Origin: Nitrobacteraceae bacterium AZCC 1564
Lineage (GTDB): Bacteria > Pseudomonadota > Alphaproteobacteria > Rhizobiales > Xanthobacteraceae
NCBI GenBank assembly: GCA_036924835.1
Contig: JBAGRR010000001.1
Location: 4,355,001 to 4,419,000, forward strand
Reading direction: 5' to 3'
Length of the DNA stretch: 64,000 nt
Position numbers and translations under genes: made by a program. The notes beneath the pieces are model-generated. The model did no database searches. It was not told the DNA's origin and saw only the letters and a list, made by a program, of their open reading frames with translations. Every line of letters begins with the position of its first letter. Position 1 is the first letter of the stretch. Below are positions 54,406-63,576 of the stretch, in pieces.

Positions 54406-54457
54406 GTGCATCATATGTAATCACCTGTTGCCTCCAATTTAAGATTGCCTCGGTCAA

Positions 54458-54470
54458 CTTATAATATAAG
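54458..54470. promoter_or_regulatory. Perfect palindrome at the ubiD-like promoter
   Basis: CTTATA-A-TATAAG lies 8 bases before the ATG. It is AT-rich and could overlap the minus-10 box or the ribosome site of this gene. It may be an operator for the nearby GntR regulator. Confidence 0.4.
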
Positions 54471-54478
54471 CTGATAAC

Positions 54479-55894
54479 ATGAACCTCAGCCGGGGAGATC
54501 TTCAGGTGTCGGACAATCAGAGTTTGCGGGGCTTCCTAGAAAACACCGAAAAGCAATTTCCCGATGAAGTTCTCAGGATCAGGGAGCCGGTCAGCAAACG
54601 GCTCGAAATGACGTCGGTGGTCTTCGAACTCGACCGCCTGAACAAGAGCCCGGTGGTGATCTTCGAAAACGTCGAAGGCTCCGATATGCCGGTGGTTACG
54701 AATATCGCTGGCAACCGGAATCTGTTGGCGCATTGCCTGAAGACGAATGCGGCCGATCTACCGACCACATTTCGCGATCGCTGCCAGAACTACATTCCTT
54801 GCGAGCTGATCTCCAAGGGTGCGTGGGATGACGTCGTTCTCGAAGGCGATCAGGTCGATCTTACGAAGCTGCCGATTCCGTTTCAGTTCACCGTGGATGC
54901 CGCGCCCTATATCACCGCCGGTCAGATCACGGCACGGGATCCGGAAAGCGGGGTGGACACGACCGGCTTCCATCGTCTGATGCTGAAAGGCAAGAACAGG
55001 CTCGGCGTGTCGCTCCATTCGCGACGGCGCATGTATGAATATCATCGCCGTGCAGAGGCGCGGGGACAATCGCTGCCCGCTGCCATCGTGATCGGCAATC
55101 ACCCTCTGCATTACATGGGGTCGATGGTCTACGCCTATCCGCCGAATGTCCGAAAGTACGAAATCATCGGGGGGCTGTTTGGCGAACCTTACCGTGTGGC
55201 GCGTTGCGGCGTGGGCGATCTGGAGGTTCCTGCGGGCGCCGAAATCGTCATCGAAGGCGAGATTCTCGCCAATGTCCACGAGCCCGAAGGTCCGTTCGGC
55301 GAATTCACCGGATACGCGTCTTACCGCAGCACACAAAACGTTTTTGTTGCGCATCGTGTGCGGATGAAGCGTGATGCGTTCTTCCACAGCGTGGTGTCCG
55401 GAATGTCGCGCGACCACATCCTGATCTCGTGCATTACGCGCGAGGGCGAGATCCTCAACGCGCTTCGCCGCAATCTGCCGAACGTGCGGGCTGTGCACGT
55501 GCCACACAAGACCTGCGGCGCGTTTCTTGCGATCGTTTCGATGAAGAAGATTGCGGACGGCGAGCCGAAGATGGCCATGCTGACGGCGCTGGGCACGGAG
55601 CTCTACACCAAGCAGGTCATTGTGGTCGATGACGACGTCGATATCTTCGACATGGAAGATGTGATGTGGGCTGTGGCTACGCGCGTGCGCGCCGAGAAAG
55701 ATATCCTCCTGGTGCCAGGCGTGAAATCGGCCATTATCGATCCGACATCAGACCCTAAGAATTTCACGGTGACCAAGATGGGCATCGATGCCACGGCACC
55801 GCTCGAGGAAGGCTTTGCCGAACGATTGGTCATCTCGGACGAGCAGCGCGCGCGTGCGCGGCAAATCCTCGCGAAGGCTAATGTCGCGGTGTGA
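54479..55894 (+). CDS. UbiD-family prenyl-FMN decarboxylase
   Basis: This 471-residue enzyme removes or adds a carboxyl group on aromatic or unsaturated acids with prenylated FMN. The catalytic set is visible: Arg166 in FHRLM, and Glu270 and Glu275 in EGPFGEFTGY. The length fits UbiD. Its cofactor maker UbiX is encoded in the same cluster (58.7 kb), with an ABC importer between, so it is likely catabolic rather than for ubiquinone. The substrate may be an aromatic or heteroaromatic carboxylate brought in by the transporter. Confidence 0.9.
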   Translation: MNLSRGDLQVSDNQSLRGFLENTEKQFPDEVLRIREPVSKRLEMTSVVFELDRLNKSPVVIFENVEGSDMPVVTNIAGNRNLLAHCLKTNAADLPTTFRDRCQNYIPCELISKGAWDDVVLEGDQVDLTKLPIPFQFTVDAAPYITAGQITARDPESGVDTTGFHRLMLKGKNRLGVSLHSRRRMYEYHRRAEARGQSLPAAIVIGNHPLHYMGSMVYAYPPNVRKYEIIGGLFGEPYRVARCGVGDLEVPAGAEIVIEGEILANVHEPEGPFGEFTGYASYRSTQNVFVAHRVRMKRDAFFHSVVSGMSRDHILISCITREGEILNALRRNLPNVRAVHVPHKTCGAFLAIVSMKKIADGEPKMAMLTALGTELYTKQVIVVDDDVDIFDMEDVMWAVATRVRAEKDILLVPGVKSAIIDPTSDPKNFTVTKMGIDATAPLEEGFAERLVISDEQRARARQILAKANVAV

Positions 55895-56026
55895 GGTGCT
55901 GGGGCGCTGAACCGCGACTGACTGAAGATTGAGGCGACGAAGGAAAATTCAAGAAGCCAGAGAACTGGCCCGTTTTGTGCAACACGCAGGCAACTAACGA
56001 CTGATCACACATCTTCATGGAGTAGA

Positions 56027-57046
56027 ATGATGAAACGACGTTATATTGCGTGGTTTTCCCTGTTTTTTGCGATCATTGCCGCGCCGCACGCCGCGAGCGC
56101 GCAGACGAAGGTGCGGTTCACACTCGACTGGATTCCAGGAGCGACGCACGGCGCTTTCTTTGTTGCACTTCAGAAGGGGTACTACAAGGCCGAGGGCCTC
56201 GACGTCACCATTGACCGCGGCAAGGGATCGGCGGAGGTTGTGCGCCAGCTTGCTGCCGGCGCTTACGACATGGGATTCCCCGACATCAACGTCGTGATGG
56301 ACTTCAATTCCAAGAATCCCGAGCAAGGTTTTCCGGTGTTGATGAGTGGGTACGAGGAGGCGCCTGCGGCGATCTTCGTGTTGAAGTCGAGCGGCATCAC
56401 CGAACCCAAGCAGTTGAACGGCAAAAAACTTGGTTCGGCGGCGAATGACTCCACGTTCAAGCTGTTCCCGATTTTCGCGAGTAAGACCGGCATTGACCCA
56501 GCCTCGATGCAAATCCAGTACATCGAGCCAAGTCTGCGAGAGGTGCTTCTTGCGCAAGGCAAAGTGGATGCCATCCCTGGGCAGGTCTTTAACTCCTTGC
56601 TCGAACTGCAGGCCAAGGGCGTCAAGAAGGACGACATCAAGTACTTTATGTACAAGGATTACGGCCTCGAGCTGTACGGCAACTCGATTGCCGCATCGCG
56701 TAAATTCCTGAAAGAACATCCCGATGCGGTCAAAGGATTTCTCCGCGCCACTTTGAAGGGGCTCAGGGACGTCGCGAAGGACCCTGAAGTCGCGGTGAAG
56801 GCCGCGTTGACTTTCGAGCCACTGTTGAATGCGGATATCGAGCGGGAACGTCTCCGCGTCGCGCTGGATTGCTGCATCATCACGGATCACGTCAAGAAGG
56901 ACGGGTTTGGCGACGTCAATCGCGAGCGGCTGCAAAACATCATCACGCTGATCACCAAGGCCTACAATCTGCCGCGCCAGCCTTCAATAGAAGAGGTGTT
57001 CGATCCATCCTATCTGCCGCCGAAGAGCGAGCGGATGATCAACTGA
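56027..57046 (+). CDS. ABC transporter substrate-binding protein, NMT1/THI5-like
   Basis: This 339-residue protein has a signal peptide (ends AASAQ) and the NMT1/THI5 fold: VRFTLDWIPGATHGAFFVAL and KGYYKAEGLDV are typical of proteins that bind pyrimidines or aromatic acids. Two ATGs (56027 and 56030) are possible; GGAG suits both. It lies 132 bases after the ubiD-like gene and is followed closely by its ATPase. It probably supplies the acid that UbiD uses. Confidence 0.88.
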   Translation: MMKRRYIAWFSLFFAIIAAPHAASAQTKVRFTLDWIPGATHGAFFVALQKGYYKAEGLDVTIDRGKGSAEVVRQLAAGAYDMGFPDINVVMDFNSKNPEQGFPVLMSGYEEAPAAIFVLKSSGITEPKQLNGKKLGSAANDSTFKLFPIFASKTGIDPASMQIQYIEPSLREVLLAQGKVDAIPGQVFNSLLELQAKGVKKDDIKYFMYKDYGLELYGNSIAASRKFLKEHPDAVKGFLRATLKGLRDVAKDPEVAVKAALTFEPLLNADIERERLRVALDCCIITDHVKKDGFGDVNRERLQNIITLITKAYNLPRQPSIEEVFDPSYLPPKSERMIN

Positions 57047-57080
57047 CCAAGAGCGTTCTGGCCGAAAGGATTCCCCGCCG

Positions 57081-57878
57081 ATGTCGTTTATCCAACTGAC
57101 TGACGTTGATTTGGTCTATGGATCCTCCGGCGGGAAGACGGCCGGTGATCACACGCTCGCCGTCTCCGGCGCCAATATCAGCATCGGACATGGCGAGTTC
57201 ATCGCCATCGTCGGTCCGAGCGGTTGCGGAAAGTCAACACTGCTCAAGCTGATTGCAGGATTGGTGCGGCCCAATCGCGGAAGTGTTCGTGTGAACGGTG
57301 AGGAAGTTTGCCGGCCCCAAAAAGTTGGGATGGCGTTCCAGAACGCCACGCTGCTACCGTGGCGAAACATCCGCGACAACGTGATGTTGCCGCTCGAAAT
57401 CGTCGAGCCCTACCGCAGCCGCCAGAAGGCAGATCACGACAAGAATTGCGCGCGGGCGGAGGAGCTGCTGGCGACGGTCGGGCTGTCAGGTTTTGCCGAC
57501 CGTATGCCGTGGCAACTGTCGGGAGGCATGCAGCAGCGCGCGCAGCTCTGCCGTGCCCTCATTCACGAACCTTCGATCCTATTGCTGGATGAGCCGTTCG
57601 CGGCGCTCGATACTTTCACGCGTGAAGAGCTCTGGAGTGTGCTGCAGGATTTATGGTCGTCGCGGAAGTGCACGATCATTCTGGTGACGCATGAGCTCCG
57701 CGAAGCGGTTTATCTCGCGGAAACGGTTCACGTGATGAGCGCGCGTCCCGGGCGGATCGTGAAAACGAGCAGCGTCGATATCGCGCGTCCGCGCACACTG
57801 GATTCCACCTTCCAGCCTGACTTCGTCGAGCTGGTTCACGACCTGCGGGATCACATCGGCCGGGGGAAGAAATCTTGA
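57081..57878 (+). CDS. ABC transporter ATP-binding protein of the UbiD cluster
   Basis: This 265-residue ATPase has Walker A GPSGCGKST (about residues 48-56), signature LSGGMQQRAQLCRAL, Walker B ILLLDEPFAALD and H-loop VTHE. The stop overlaps the permease start as TTGA. It belongs to the NitT/TauT type. Confidence 0.9.
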   Translation: MSFIQLTDVDLVYGSSGGKTAGDHTLAVSGANISIGHGEFIAIVGPSGCGKSTLLKLIAGLVRPNRGSVRVNGEEVCRPQKVGMAFQNATLLPWRNIRDNVMLPLEIVEPYRSRQKADHDKNCARAEELLATVGLSGFADRMPWQLSGGMQQRAQLCRALIHEPSILLLDEPFAALDTFTREELWSVLQDLWSSRKCTIILVTHELREAVYLAETVHVMSARPGRIVKTSSVDIARPRTLDSTFQPDFVELVHDLRDHIGRGKKS

Positions 57879-58660
57879 CGAACGAATCGATGGGACGCCT
57901 GGCGCCGTGGCTGACAGCACTGGCCTTTATATTCCTGTGGTGGCTGATCATCGTCGCATTCGGGATCAAGAGCTTTATCCTTCCGACGCCATGGGAGACC
58001 ATGAAGGCGCTTTACACTTACCGCGGTCCGCTTTTCACTAACGGAATGGCGACGCTGCTCACGACCTTGCTGGGATTTGGCATCGCCGTTGGCGTCGGTT
58101 TAGTTCTCGGCATTCTGGTCGGGTCCTCTCGCCTCGTTTACCAGGCGCTTTATCCGCTCCTTGTTGCCTTCAACAGCGTGCCTAAAGCTGCACTTGTGCC
58201 GATCTTCGTCATCTGGTTCGGGACAGGAACGGTGCCGGCCGTTGTCACCGCTTTCATGTTGTCGTTCTTTCCCGTGGTCGCGAACGTCGCGACCGCATTC
58301 GCGACCATTGAGCCAGAGTTGCTGGAGGTGATGCGGTCGCTCGGTGCATCGCAACGGGACATGACGATCAAGATTGGAATTCCACGGTCTCTGCCATACT
58401 TCTTCGCCTCCCTGAAAATCGCGATCACGCTGGCATTCGTGGGATCAGTGATCGCAGAGATCGTGGCCGGCAACAGCGGCATCGGCAACGTGATGTTGGT
58501 CGCGGGATCGAACTTCAATGTGCCCCTGGTTTTCGCCGCATTGGTCGTCGTTGGCGCCATGGGTGCCGGGATGTATGCGATCTTCGACCTTCTGGAACGT
58601 AGGCTGACGAGCTGGTCCGTGCGCGGGGCCAGCGTGGCACAGCACGCAACGGGCGGCTGA
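57875..58660 (+). CDS. ABC transporter permease of the UbiD cluster
   Basis: This 261-residue permease has about six helices and an EAA loop (MRSLGASQRDMTIKIGIPRSLP). The TTG start sits in a TTGA overlap with GGGGGAAG upstream. It is the channel of the importer. Confidence 0.9.
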   Translation: MTNESMGRLAPWLTALAFIFLWWLIIVAFGIKSFILPTPWETMKALYTYRGPLFTNGMATLLTTLLGFGIAVGVGLVLGILVGSSRLVYQALYPLLVAFNSVPKAALVPIFVIWFGTGTVPAVVTAFMLSFFPVVANVATAFATIEPELLEVMRSLGASQRDMTIKIGIPRSLPYFFASLKIAITLAFVGSVIAEIVAGNSGIGNVMLVAGSNFNVPLVFAALVVVGAMGAGMYAIFDLLERRLTSWSVRGASVAQHATGG

Positions 58661-58686
58661 GTACGAGCGAAATGCGTAGAGAGATC

Positions 58687-59316
58687 ATGAGCAATCAGAC
58701 CGGCGCGCGGAAAGCAAAAGAAACGAATGCTCCGCGCGTGATCGTGGGCATCACGGGAGCGTCGGGGGCCATCTATGGCCTGGCTGCGCTGAAGGCGCTG
58801 CGCGCCGCGGGCGTAGAAACCCATCTTGTGGTGTCCCGATCGGGGCAGATCACCATGGCCCACGAAACAGAGATCAAGTTCTCGGATTTGCCGGCGCTGG
58901 CTGATGTTGTCTATCGGATCGACGACATCGCCGCCGCCATTTCCAGCGGCTCGTTCCAGACCATGGGCATGATCATCGCGCCGTGTTCAGTCCGCTCTCT
59001 GGCGGAGATCGCAAGCGGCGTGACCTCCAGCCTGTTGACGCGCGCCGCCGACGTCGTTCTGAAAGAGCGCCGTAAGCTGATCTTGATGGTGCGTGAGACG
59101 CCGTTCCACCTCGGCCACCTCCGGTCGATGACGCAGGTCACCGAGATGGGGGCCATCGTCATGCCGCCGGTGCCTGCATTCTATGCCCGTCCCGCGACCT
59201 TGGACGACATGGTCAATCATTCAGTGGGTCGCGCACTGGATCTGCTCGGGATCAATAACGATCTGGTCCGACGCTGGGGTGAGACCGTCGGGATTGGGGA
59301 CGGACGTCAAGCTTGA
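58687..59316 (+). CDS. UbiX-family flavin prenyltransferase
   Basis: This 209-residue enzyme joins dimethylallyl phosphate to FMN and so makes the cofactor of UbiD. The FMN site VGITGASGAIYGL, the region ETPFHLGHLRSMTQVTEMGAI, and PAFYARP fit UbiX. The ATG at 58687 is chosen; one five codons earlier (58672) is also possible. It lies 26 bases after the permease, so it is likely in the operon. A genome often has a second ubiX for ubiquinone; this one seems devoted to the cluster. Confidence 0.92.
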   Translation: MSNQTGARKAKETNAPRVIVGITGASGAIYGLAALKALRAAGVETHLVVSRSGQITMAHETEIKFSDLPALADVVYRIDDIAAAISSGSFQTMGMIIAPCSVRSLAEIASGVTSSLLTRAADVVLKERRKLILMVRETPFHLGHLRSMTQVTEMGAIVMPPVPAFYARPATLDDMVNHSVGRALDLLGINNDLVRRWGETVGIGDGRQA

Positions 59317-59350
59317 TATGTCGAAACGACATTACTTACTTGAAGGGACA

Positions 59351-59387
59351 ACAAAAGAAGCGGGTGACGAGAGACACCGGCTTTTGT
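59351..59387. terminator. Bidirectional terminator between convergent operons
   Basis: ACAAAAG with GCGGGTG pairs with CACCGGC and CTTTTGT, a stem with two unpaired bases and one mismatch. The arms end in A- and T-rich runs on both strands, so it can stop both the ubiX operon and the Ugp-like operon. Confidence 0.65.
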
Positions 59388-59400
59388 GTTAGTTGGCTGA

Positions 59401-60690
59401 TCAGCCGCTGCACTTCGGCAGCAGCGCATTCACGTCACGAACGAGATCGGGCATCACCTGATCCGCCGTCCGCTTGCCCGTCACCAGGCTCTCAGTGTGG
59501 TTCTTGATCACTTCAATGATCTTCAGCGAATTGTCGCCGGGGAACGACGCCCAGTCGGTCAGCAGCGGCAGTTGCTGGATGCTGGTCATGTGGTTGGGGT
59601 TTTTCGCGTAGAATGATCCGAGCAGATCCGGCGTTTTCACGGCGATCTCGTTGCCGGGCATGTAGCCGGTAGTGTTCACCATCTGGGTCTGCCCGATGGC
59701 GCCGGTCACGAATTTCACAAACTCCCACGCTGCACGCTGACGTTCGGCGTCCTTCGCAAACACCATGGCGACATTGCCGCCGGCGGGCAGCTTGCCGTTA
59801 GCCGCTGCGAGCGGGAAGGCCACGGTCTTGAACTTGAAGCGCCCTCCGATCTGCCGCTCGGCTGCGGCAACATAGGAGGTTGAGTCCACCAGGATGCCGA
59901 TGGTGCCGGCAACGAACGACTGCCGCGCCTGACCAAGCCCAAGGTTCGGCATGCCCGCCTTACTAAATGACTCAAGGGTCTTTAGTGCCCACATTCCGTT
60001 GTCGTCGTTGAACGCAATACTGCATGCATCGTTCTTCAGCACGCGCCCGCCTTTGCTCGTGATAAGCGATTGCACGAGCCAGTTTCCGGTCTGCTCCCAC
60101 TGGAAATAGAAGCCGGTAACAGGCGTACCGGCCTTTGCTTCGATTGCCTTTCCTGCGCTCACGAGATCCGGCCAGGTCTTTGGTAGCGACGTGATATCAA
60201 GTCCGGCTTTCTCCACGAGATCGGCGTTGACGTAGAGAACCGGTGTCGAAACGGCGAAAGGCAGCCCGTAGAGCTTTCCCTTCCATTTGCCGAGTTCCGA
60301 AAGCGTTGGGTAATAGCCGAGCTTGGTAAGGCCGCCGTCTTTCTCGGCAAATCCATCCAGCGGCGTGCCAAGTCCGCGATCCACGAACAGACCGATCTGG
60401 TTGATGCCGTTAAACGCCACATCGGGCAGATGACCGGTGAGCTGATCGCGCAGGATCTGTTGCGCGGCTTCCTCGTAGCCTGCGACGGGATTGCGGAATT
60501 TTACCTTGATGTCCGGGTGTGCTTCGGTGAAACGCTTAGCCAGCTCCTGCTGGAGCGCGTTGAATGTTCCAGGCGTGGTGTAGAGAACGTCGAGCGTCAC
60601 ATCGGCGTAAGCGCTGCTGGTGACGGCGGTCGCAAGTAGAACCGTCGCCGCGAGTTTGCGGAGAGAGCGAGAGGGCACGCGATCAAACAT
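59401..60690 (-). CDS. Extracellular solute-binding protein, UgpB-like
   Basis: This 429-residue periplasmic protein has a signal peptide (ends SSAYA) and the family 1 sugar-type binding fold (LAKRFTEAHPDIKVKFRNP, TWPDLVSAGKAIEAKAGTPVTGFYF). Its closest known pattern is glycerol-3-phosphate binding (UgpB). I chose the ATG at 60690, 8 bases after AAGGA; the open frame begins seven codons earlier. It is the last gene of the operon. Confidence 0.88.
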   Translation of the reverse strand: MFDRVPSRSLRKLAATVLLATAVTSSAYADVTLDVLYTTPGTFNALQQELAKRFTEAHPDIKVKFRNPVAGYEEAAQQILRDQLTGHLPDVAFNGINQIGLFVDRGLGTPLDGFAEKDGGLTKLGYYPTLSELGKWKGKLYGLPFAVSTPVLYVNADLVEKAGLDITSLPKTWPDLVSAGKAIEAKAGTPVTGFYFQWEQTGNWLVQSLITSKGGRVLKNDACSIAFNDDNGMWALKTLESFSKAGMPNLGLGQARQSFVAGTIGILVDSTSYVAAAERQIGGRFKFKTVAFPLAAANGKLPAGGNVAMVFAKDAERQRAAWEFVKFVTGAIGQTQMVNTTGYMPGNEIAVKTPDLLGSFYAKNPNHMTSIQQLPLLTDWASFPGDNSLKIIEVIKNHTESLVTGKRTADQVMPDLVRDVNALLPKCSG

Positions 60691-60710
60691 GGGCATGTTC
60701 CTTGGAGACA

Positions 60711-61550
60711 CTACTTCATGGTGGTGATCGTCAGGCCGTCGATGAAACGGCGCTGGGCGAACAGGAAGGCGAGCAGCAGGGGAGCGACGATAACCACGGC
60801 GCCTGCCATCAGCGGACCGAAGAATTGCCCGGCTTCATCGTCGCGGAAGAGAAGAATGCCGAGCGCGGGCGTCGAGAGCTCTTCGCTGCGGATGGCGATG
60901 AGCGGCCAGAACAGGTCGTTCCAATGGGCGACGACCGAAAAGATGCCGAAGGCGGCGAGAGCGGGCGCGCTCATCGGCATCATGATGCGCCAGATGATCT
61001 CGAATTCGCTCAATCTGTCGAGCCGTGCGGCGTGGATGACATCGTCTGGAATCGAGCGGAAAAACTGCCGCATCAGGAAAATGCCGAATGCCGAGATGAT
61101 CCATGGCAGAATCAACGATGCATAGGTGTTCAGCAGTCCGAAAACGTACAGAAGCACAAAGTGTGGGATGGCCAGGGCTTGTGGCGGCACTAGCAGTCCG
61201 ACAAGAACGGCCGCGAATAGCGTATCCCGCCCGCGGAAGCGCAGCTTTGCCAGCGCGTAGGCGCAAGGGATGCAGACGAGGAGTTGAAGCGCGAAGATGG
61301 CTGCGCACACCATGGCCCCGTTGAGCAGGAAGCGGAACATGGGCGCGGCGGTGAGGGCGGCGCGGTAATTCTCAACGCCGTGAAAGGCCGTGGGCCAGAG
61401 ATGGAAATCGGCGCGAAAGATTTCCTCCGGCGGCTTCAGCGAGAGGCTGATCATCCAGACGAAGGGCACGAGCGCGAACGCCGCCGTCATCGCGAGAATG
61501 GCATGCCGTGCGATCCTGCCAATCAGCCTATTGTGAGAACGCGCGGTCAT
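60711..61550 (-). CDS. ABC transporter permease, UgpE-like
   Basis: This 279-residue permease of the MalG/UgpE type has six helices and an EAA loop (HAARLDRLSEFEIIWRIMMPMSAPAL). The ATG at 61550 overlaps the stop of the other permease (ATGA); the longer open frame reads through the neighbour and is rejected. Confidence 0.9.
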   Translation of the reverse strand: MTARSHNRLIGRIARHAILAMTAAFALVPFVWMISLSLKPPEEIFRADFHLWPTAFHGVENYRAALTAAPMFRFLLNGAMVCAAIFALQLLVCIPCAYALAKLRFRGRDTLFAAVLVGLLVPPQALAIPHFVLLYVFGLLNTYASLILPWIISAFGIFLMRQFFRSIPDDVIHAARLDRLSEFEIIWRIMMPMSAPALAAFGIFSVVAHWNDLFWPLIAIRSEELSTPALGILLFRDDEAGQFFGPLMAGAVVIVAPLLLAFLFAQRRFIDGLTITTMK

Positions 61551-62479
61551 GTGTAATGGACCCGCCGTTCCAGAAACTTCGCCTGGGTCAAGGTGAGCAG
61601 CACGACGATGCTGAGATAAATCACGGTGAGCGCCGCGCCGTAACCGGTGCGCAGGAAATCGAAGCTCTCGGTATAGAGTCGGTGCAGCAGAACTTCGGAT
61701 GCGTAGTTGGGGCCACCTTGCGTGAGCACGCGGACACTGTCGAATACCTCGAACGCGCGGCTTGCCGACAGGATGACGATAAACATCGTGACAGGGCCGA
61801 GCATGGGCCACGTCACGGTGCGGAACCGGTCGAAGATGCCATCCGCACCATCAACCGTGGCGGCATCGTAGAGTTGCTGGGGGATCGCCTTCAGGCCAGA
61901 GACAAAGAGCACCATGGCAAACCCAAAGCTTTGCCAGATGCCGATCGCCGCGAGAGCCAAGAGGGCAGTGTGCTCGTCTCGGAGCCAGTTCACGCCCGAG
62001 ATCCCAATCGTACCGAGCAGGCGGTTCACGAGGCCAATGGTCGGGTGCAGCATCGTGCCCCAGACAATGGCCATGGCAGACATGGTCGACATGACGGGAA
62101 GAAAGTGAACAGCGCGATAGAAGCCGCGCAGCCGGGGGCTGGCTTCGATCAACAGGGCGGTCACGAGGCCCAGCAGCACCGTTCCCGGAACGACAACGCC
62201 CACATAGATCAATGTGTTGATCAAGGCCGTCCAGAATGCCAGGTCAGCAAACAGAGCTTTGAAGTTCGCGGCGCCAATGAAATGGAACGTTGCAGAGCCG
62301 AGTTGCCAATCGGTCAGTGAAAAGACGATCACTGCAATGGCGGGACCGAAGAGAAGAACAATCAGCAGCAACAATGCCGGGGACACCGCGAGCCACGCGG
62401 TTTGGCCTTCGCCGCTCGATCTGGGGCGAGGAAGACTCACATGGCTTGCCGGAGCCGCATGTTGAACCACGATCGTCAT
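61547..62479 (-). CDS. ABC transporter permease, UgpA-like
   Basis: This 310-residue permease of the MalF/UgpA type has about six helices, WQLGSATFHFIGAANFKALF and an EAA loop (YDAATVDGADGIFDRFRTVTWPML). It follows the ATPase gene by 2 bases. Together with the UgpE-like protein it forms the channel. Confidence 0.9.
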   Translation of the reverse strand: MTIVVQHAAPASHVSLPRPRSSGEGQTAWLAVSPALLLLIVLLFGPAIAVIVFSLTDWQLGSATFHFIGAANFKALFADLAFWTALINTLIYVGVVVPGTVLLGLVTALLIEASPRLRGFYRAVHFLPVMSTMSAMAIVWGTMLHPTIGLVNRLLGTIGISGVNWLRDEHTALLALAAIGIWQSFGFAMVLFVSGLKAIPQQLYDAATVDGADGIFDRFRTVTWPMLGPVTMFIVILSASRAFEVFDSVRVLTQGGPNYASEVLLHRLYTESFDFLRTGYGAALTVIYLSIVVLLTLTQAKFLERRVHYT

Positions 62480-62481
62480 GG

Positions 62482-63576
62482 TCAGGCCGCTGCCAGAACA
62501 GGTTGGCTCTGGCGCTTGCCAGCTTTATCGAATTGCAGCAGCCGGGATGGATCGACGTTGATTCCGATTGTCCGGTTGATATCGGGGCGTTGGGCTTCAG
62601 GATGTGTCCGCACGACGATTGTGCCTGCGCTGCCGCTCAACGCCACGTGCAGGAAGATGTCCGAACCCAAGTGTTCGATATTCACGATTGTACCGTCGAA
62701 CATGCCGTGGCCCGGCAGCACCACTTCGGCTGCCTCGGGCCGGAAGGCGACATGTGTTGTCTGTTCGGCCGACAGCGATGGCCAATGCGAGGCAGCAACG
62801 ACATTGATCTTGGGAGTGCCGATCATCTCCGCCACGCGCAGGTCCTGTGGATTGCGATAGACTTCTTCCGGCGGGCCGATCTGCAGCAGCTCTCCGTCCA
62901 TCATGACGGCCACGCGATCCGACATCGTCATCGCTTCCGATTGATCGTGGGTGACGTAGACGAACGTGACGCCGAGACGCCGATGCAGGGCGGTAATTTC
63001 GGAGCGCATCTGGACGCGCAGCTTGGCGTCGAGGTTGGAGAGCGGCTCATCCATCAGAAACACGGATGGGTGGCGCACCATGGCGCGGCCCAATGCGACG
63101 CGTTGACGTTGGCCGCCTGAAAGCTGTCCCGGCTTGCGGTGAAGCAGATGGGCGACGTCCAGCATCGATGCGGCTTGTTGGACGTTGGCCTGGATATCTT
63201 TTTCGATCGCTCCACTGCCCGGCAGCGCGCGCCCGATGAATGGCAAGCGCTGCGCGAAGCTCAGGCGTCGCGTGCGCAACGGCAGGGCAATGTTGTCGAA
63301 GACGGTGAGATGCGGATACAGCGCGTAGGACTGGAACACCATGGCGACATCGCGTTCCTTCGGGCGCTTGTGGTCGACGCATTGTCCATCGACGATCACT
63401 TCGCCGCTGTCCTGCGCTTCCAGCCCGGCAAGAATGCGGAGCAAGGTCGACTTTCCGCAGCCGGACGGACCAACAAGCGTCAGAAACTCGCCGTCGCGAA
63501 TATGGAGCGAAATGCCCTTGACGACCGGAGCCTCAGCATAGCGCTTTTCGATCCTCCGCAGCTCGATCTCAGCCAT
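62482..63576 (-). CDS. ABC transporter ATP-binding protein, UgpC/MalK-like
   Basis: This 364-residue ATPase has Walker A GPSGCGKST, Q-loop VFQSYALYPHL, signature LSGGQRQRVALGRAM, Walker B VFLMDEPLSNLD and a C-terminal TOBE regulatory part (FRPEAAEVVLPG). An insert of about 20 residues (RRLSFAQRLPFIGRALPGSG) lies after the Q-loop, longer than usual for UgpC. The ATG at 63576 has GGGAG 6 bases before and overlaps the previous gene by 8 bases. Confidence 0.9.
   Translation of the reverse strand: MAEIELRRIEKRYAEAPVVKGISLHIRDGEFLTLVGPSGCGKSTLLRILAGLEAQDSGEVIVDGQCVDHKRPKERDVAMVFQSYALYPHLTVFDNIALPLRTRRLSFAQRLPFIGRALPGSGAIEKDIQANVQQAASMLDVAHLLHRKPGQLSGGQRQRVALGRAMVRHPSVFLMDEPLSNLDAKLRVQMRSEITALHRRLGVTFVYVTHDQSEAMTMSDRVAVMMDGELLQIGPPEEVYRNPQDLRVAEMIGTPKINVVAASHWPSLSAEQTTHVAFRPEAAEVVLPGHGMFDGTIVNIEHLGSDIFLHVALSGSAGTIVVRTHPEAQRPDINRTIGINVDPSRLLQFDKAGKRQSQPVLAAA

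Noticed and set aside
54758..55507. 249-codon open frame on the minus strand
   Set aside because: It is antisense to the ubiD-like gene with all catalytic residues; no independent support.
60711..61811. 366-codon reading of the UgpE-like permease
   Set aside because: The first 87 codons overlap the other permease gene; the ATGA junction at 61550 gives the normal length.
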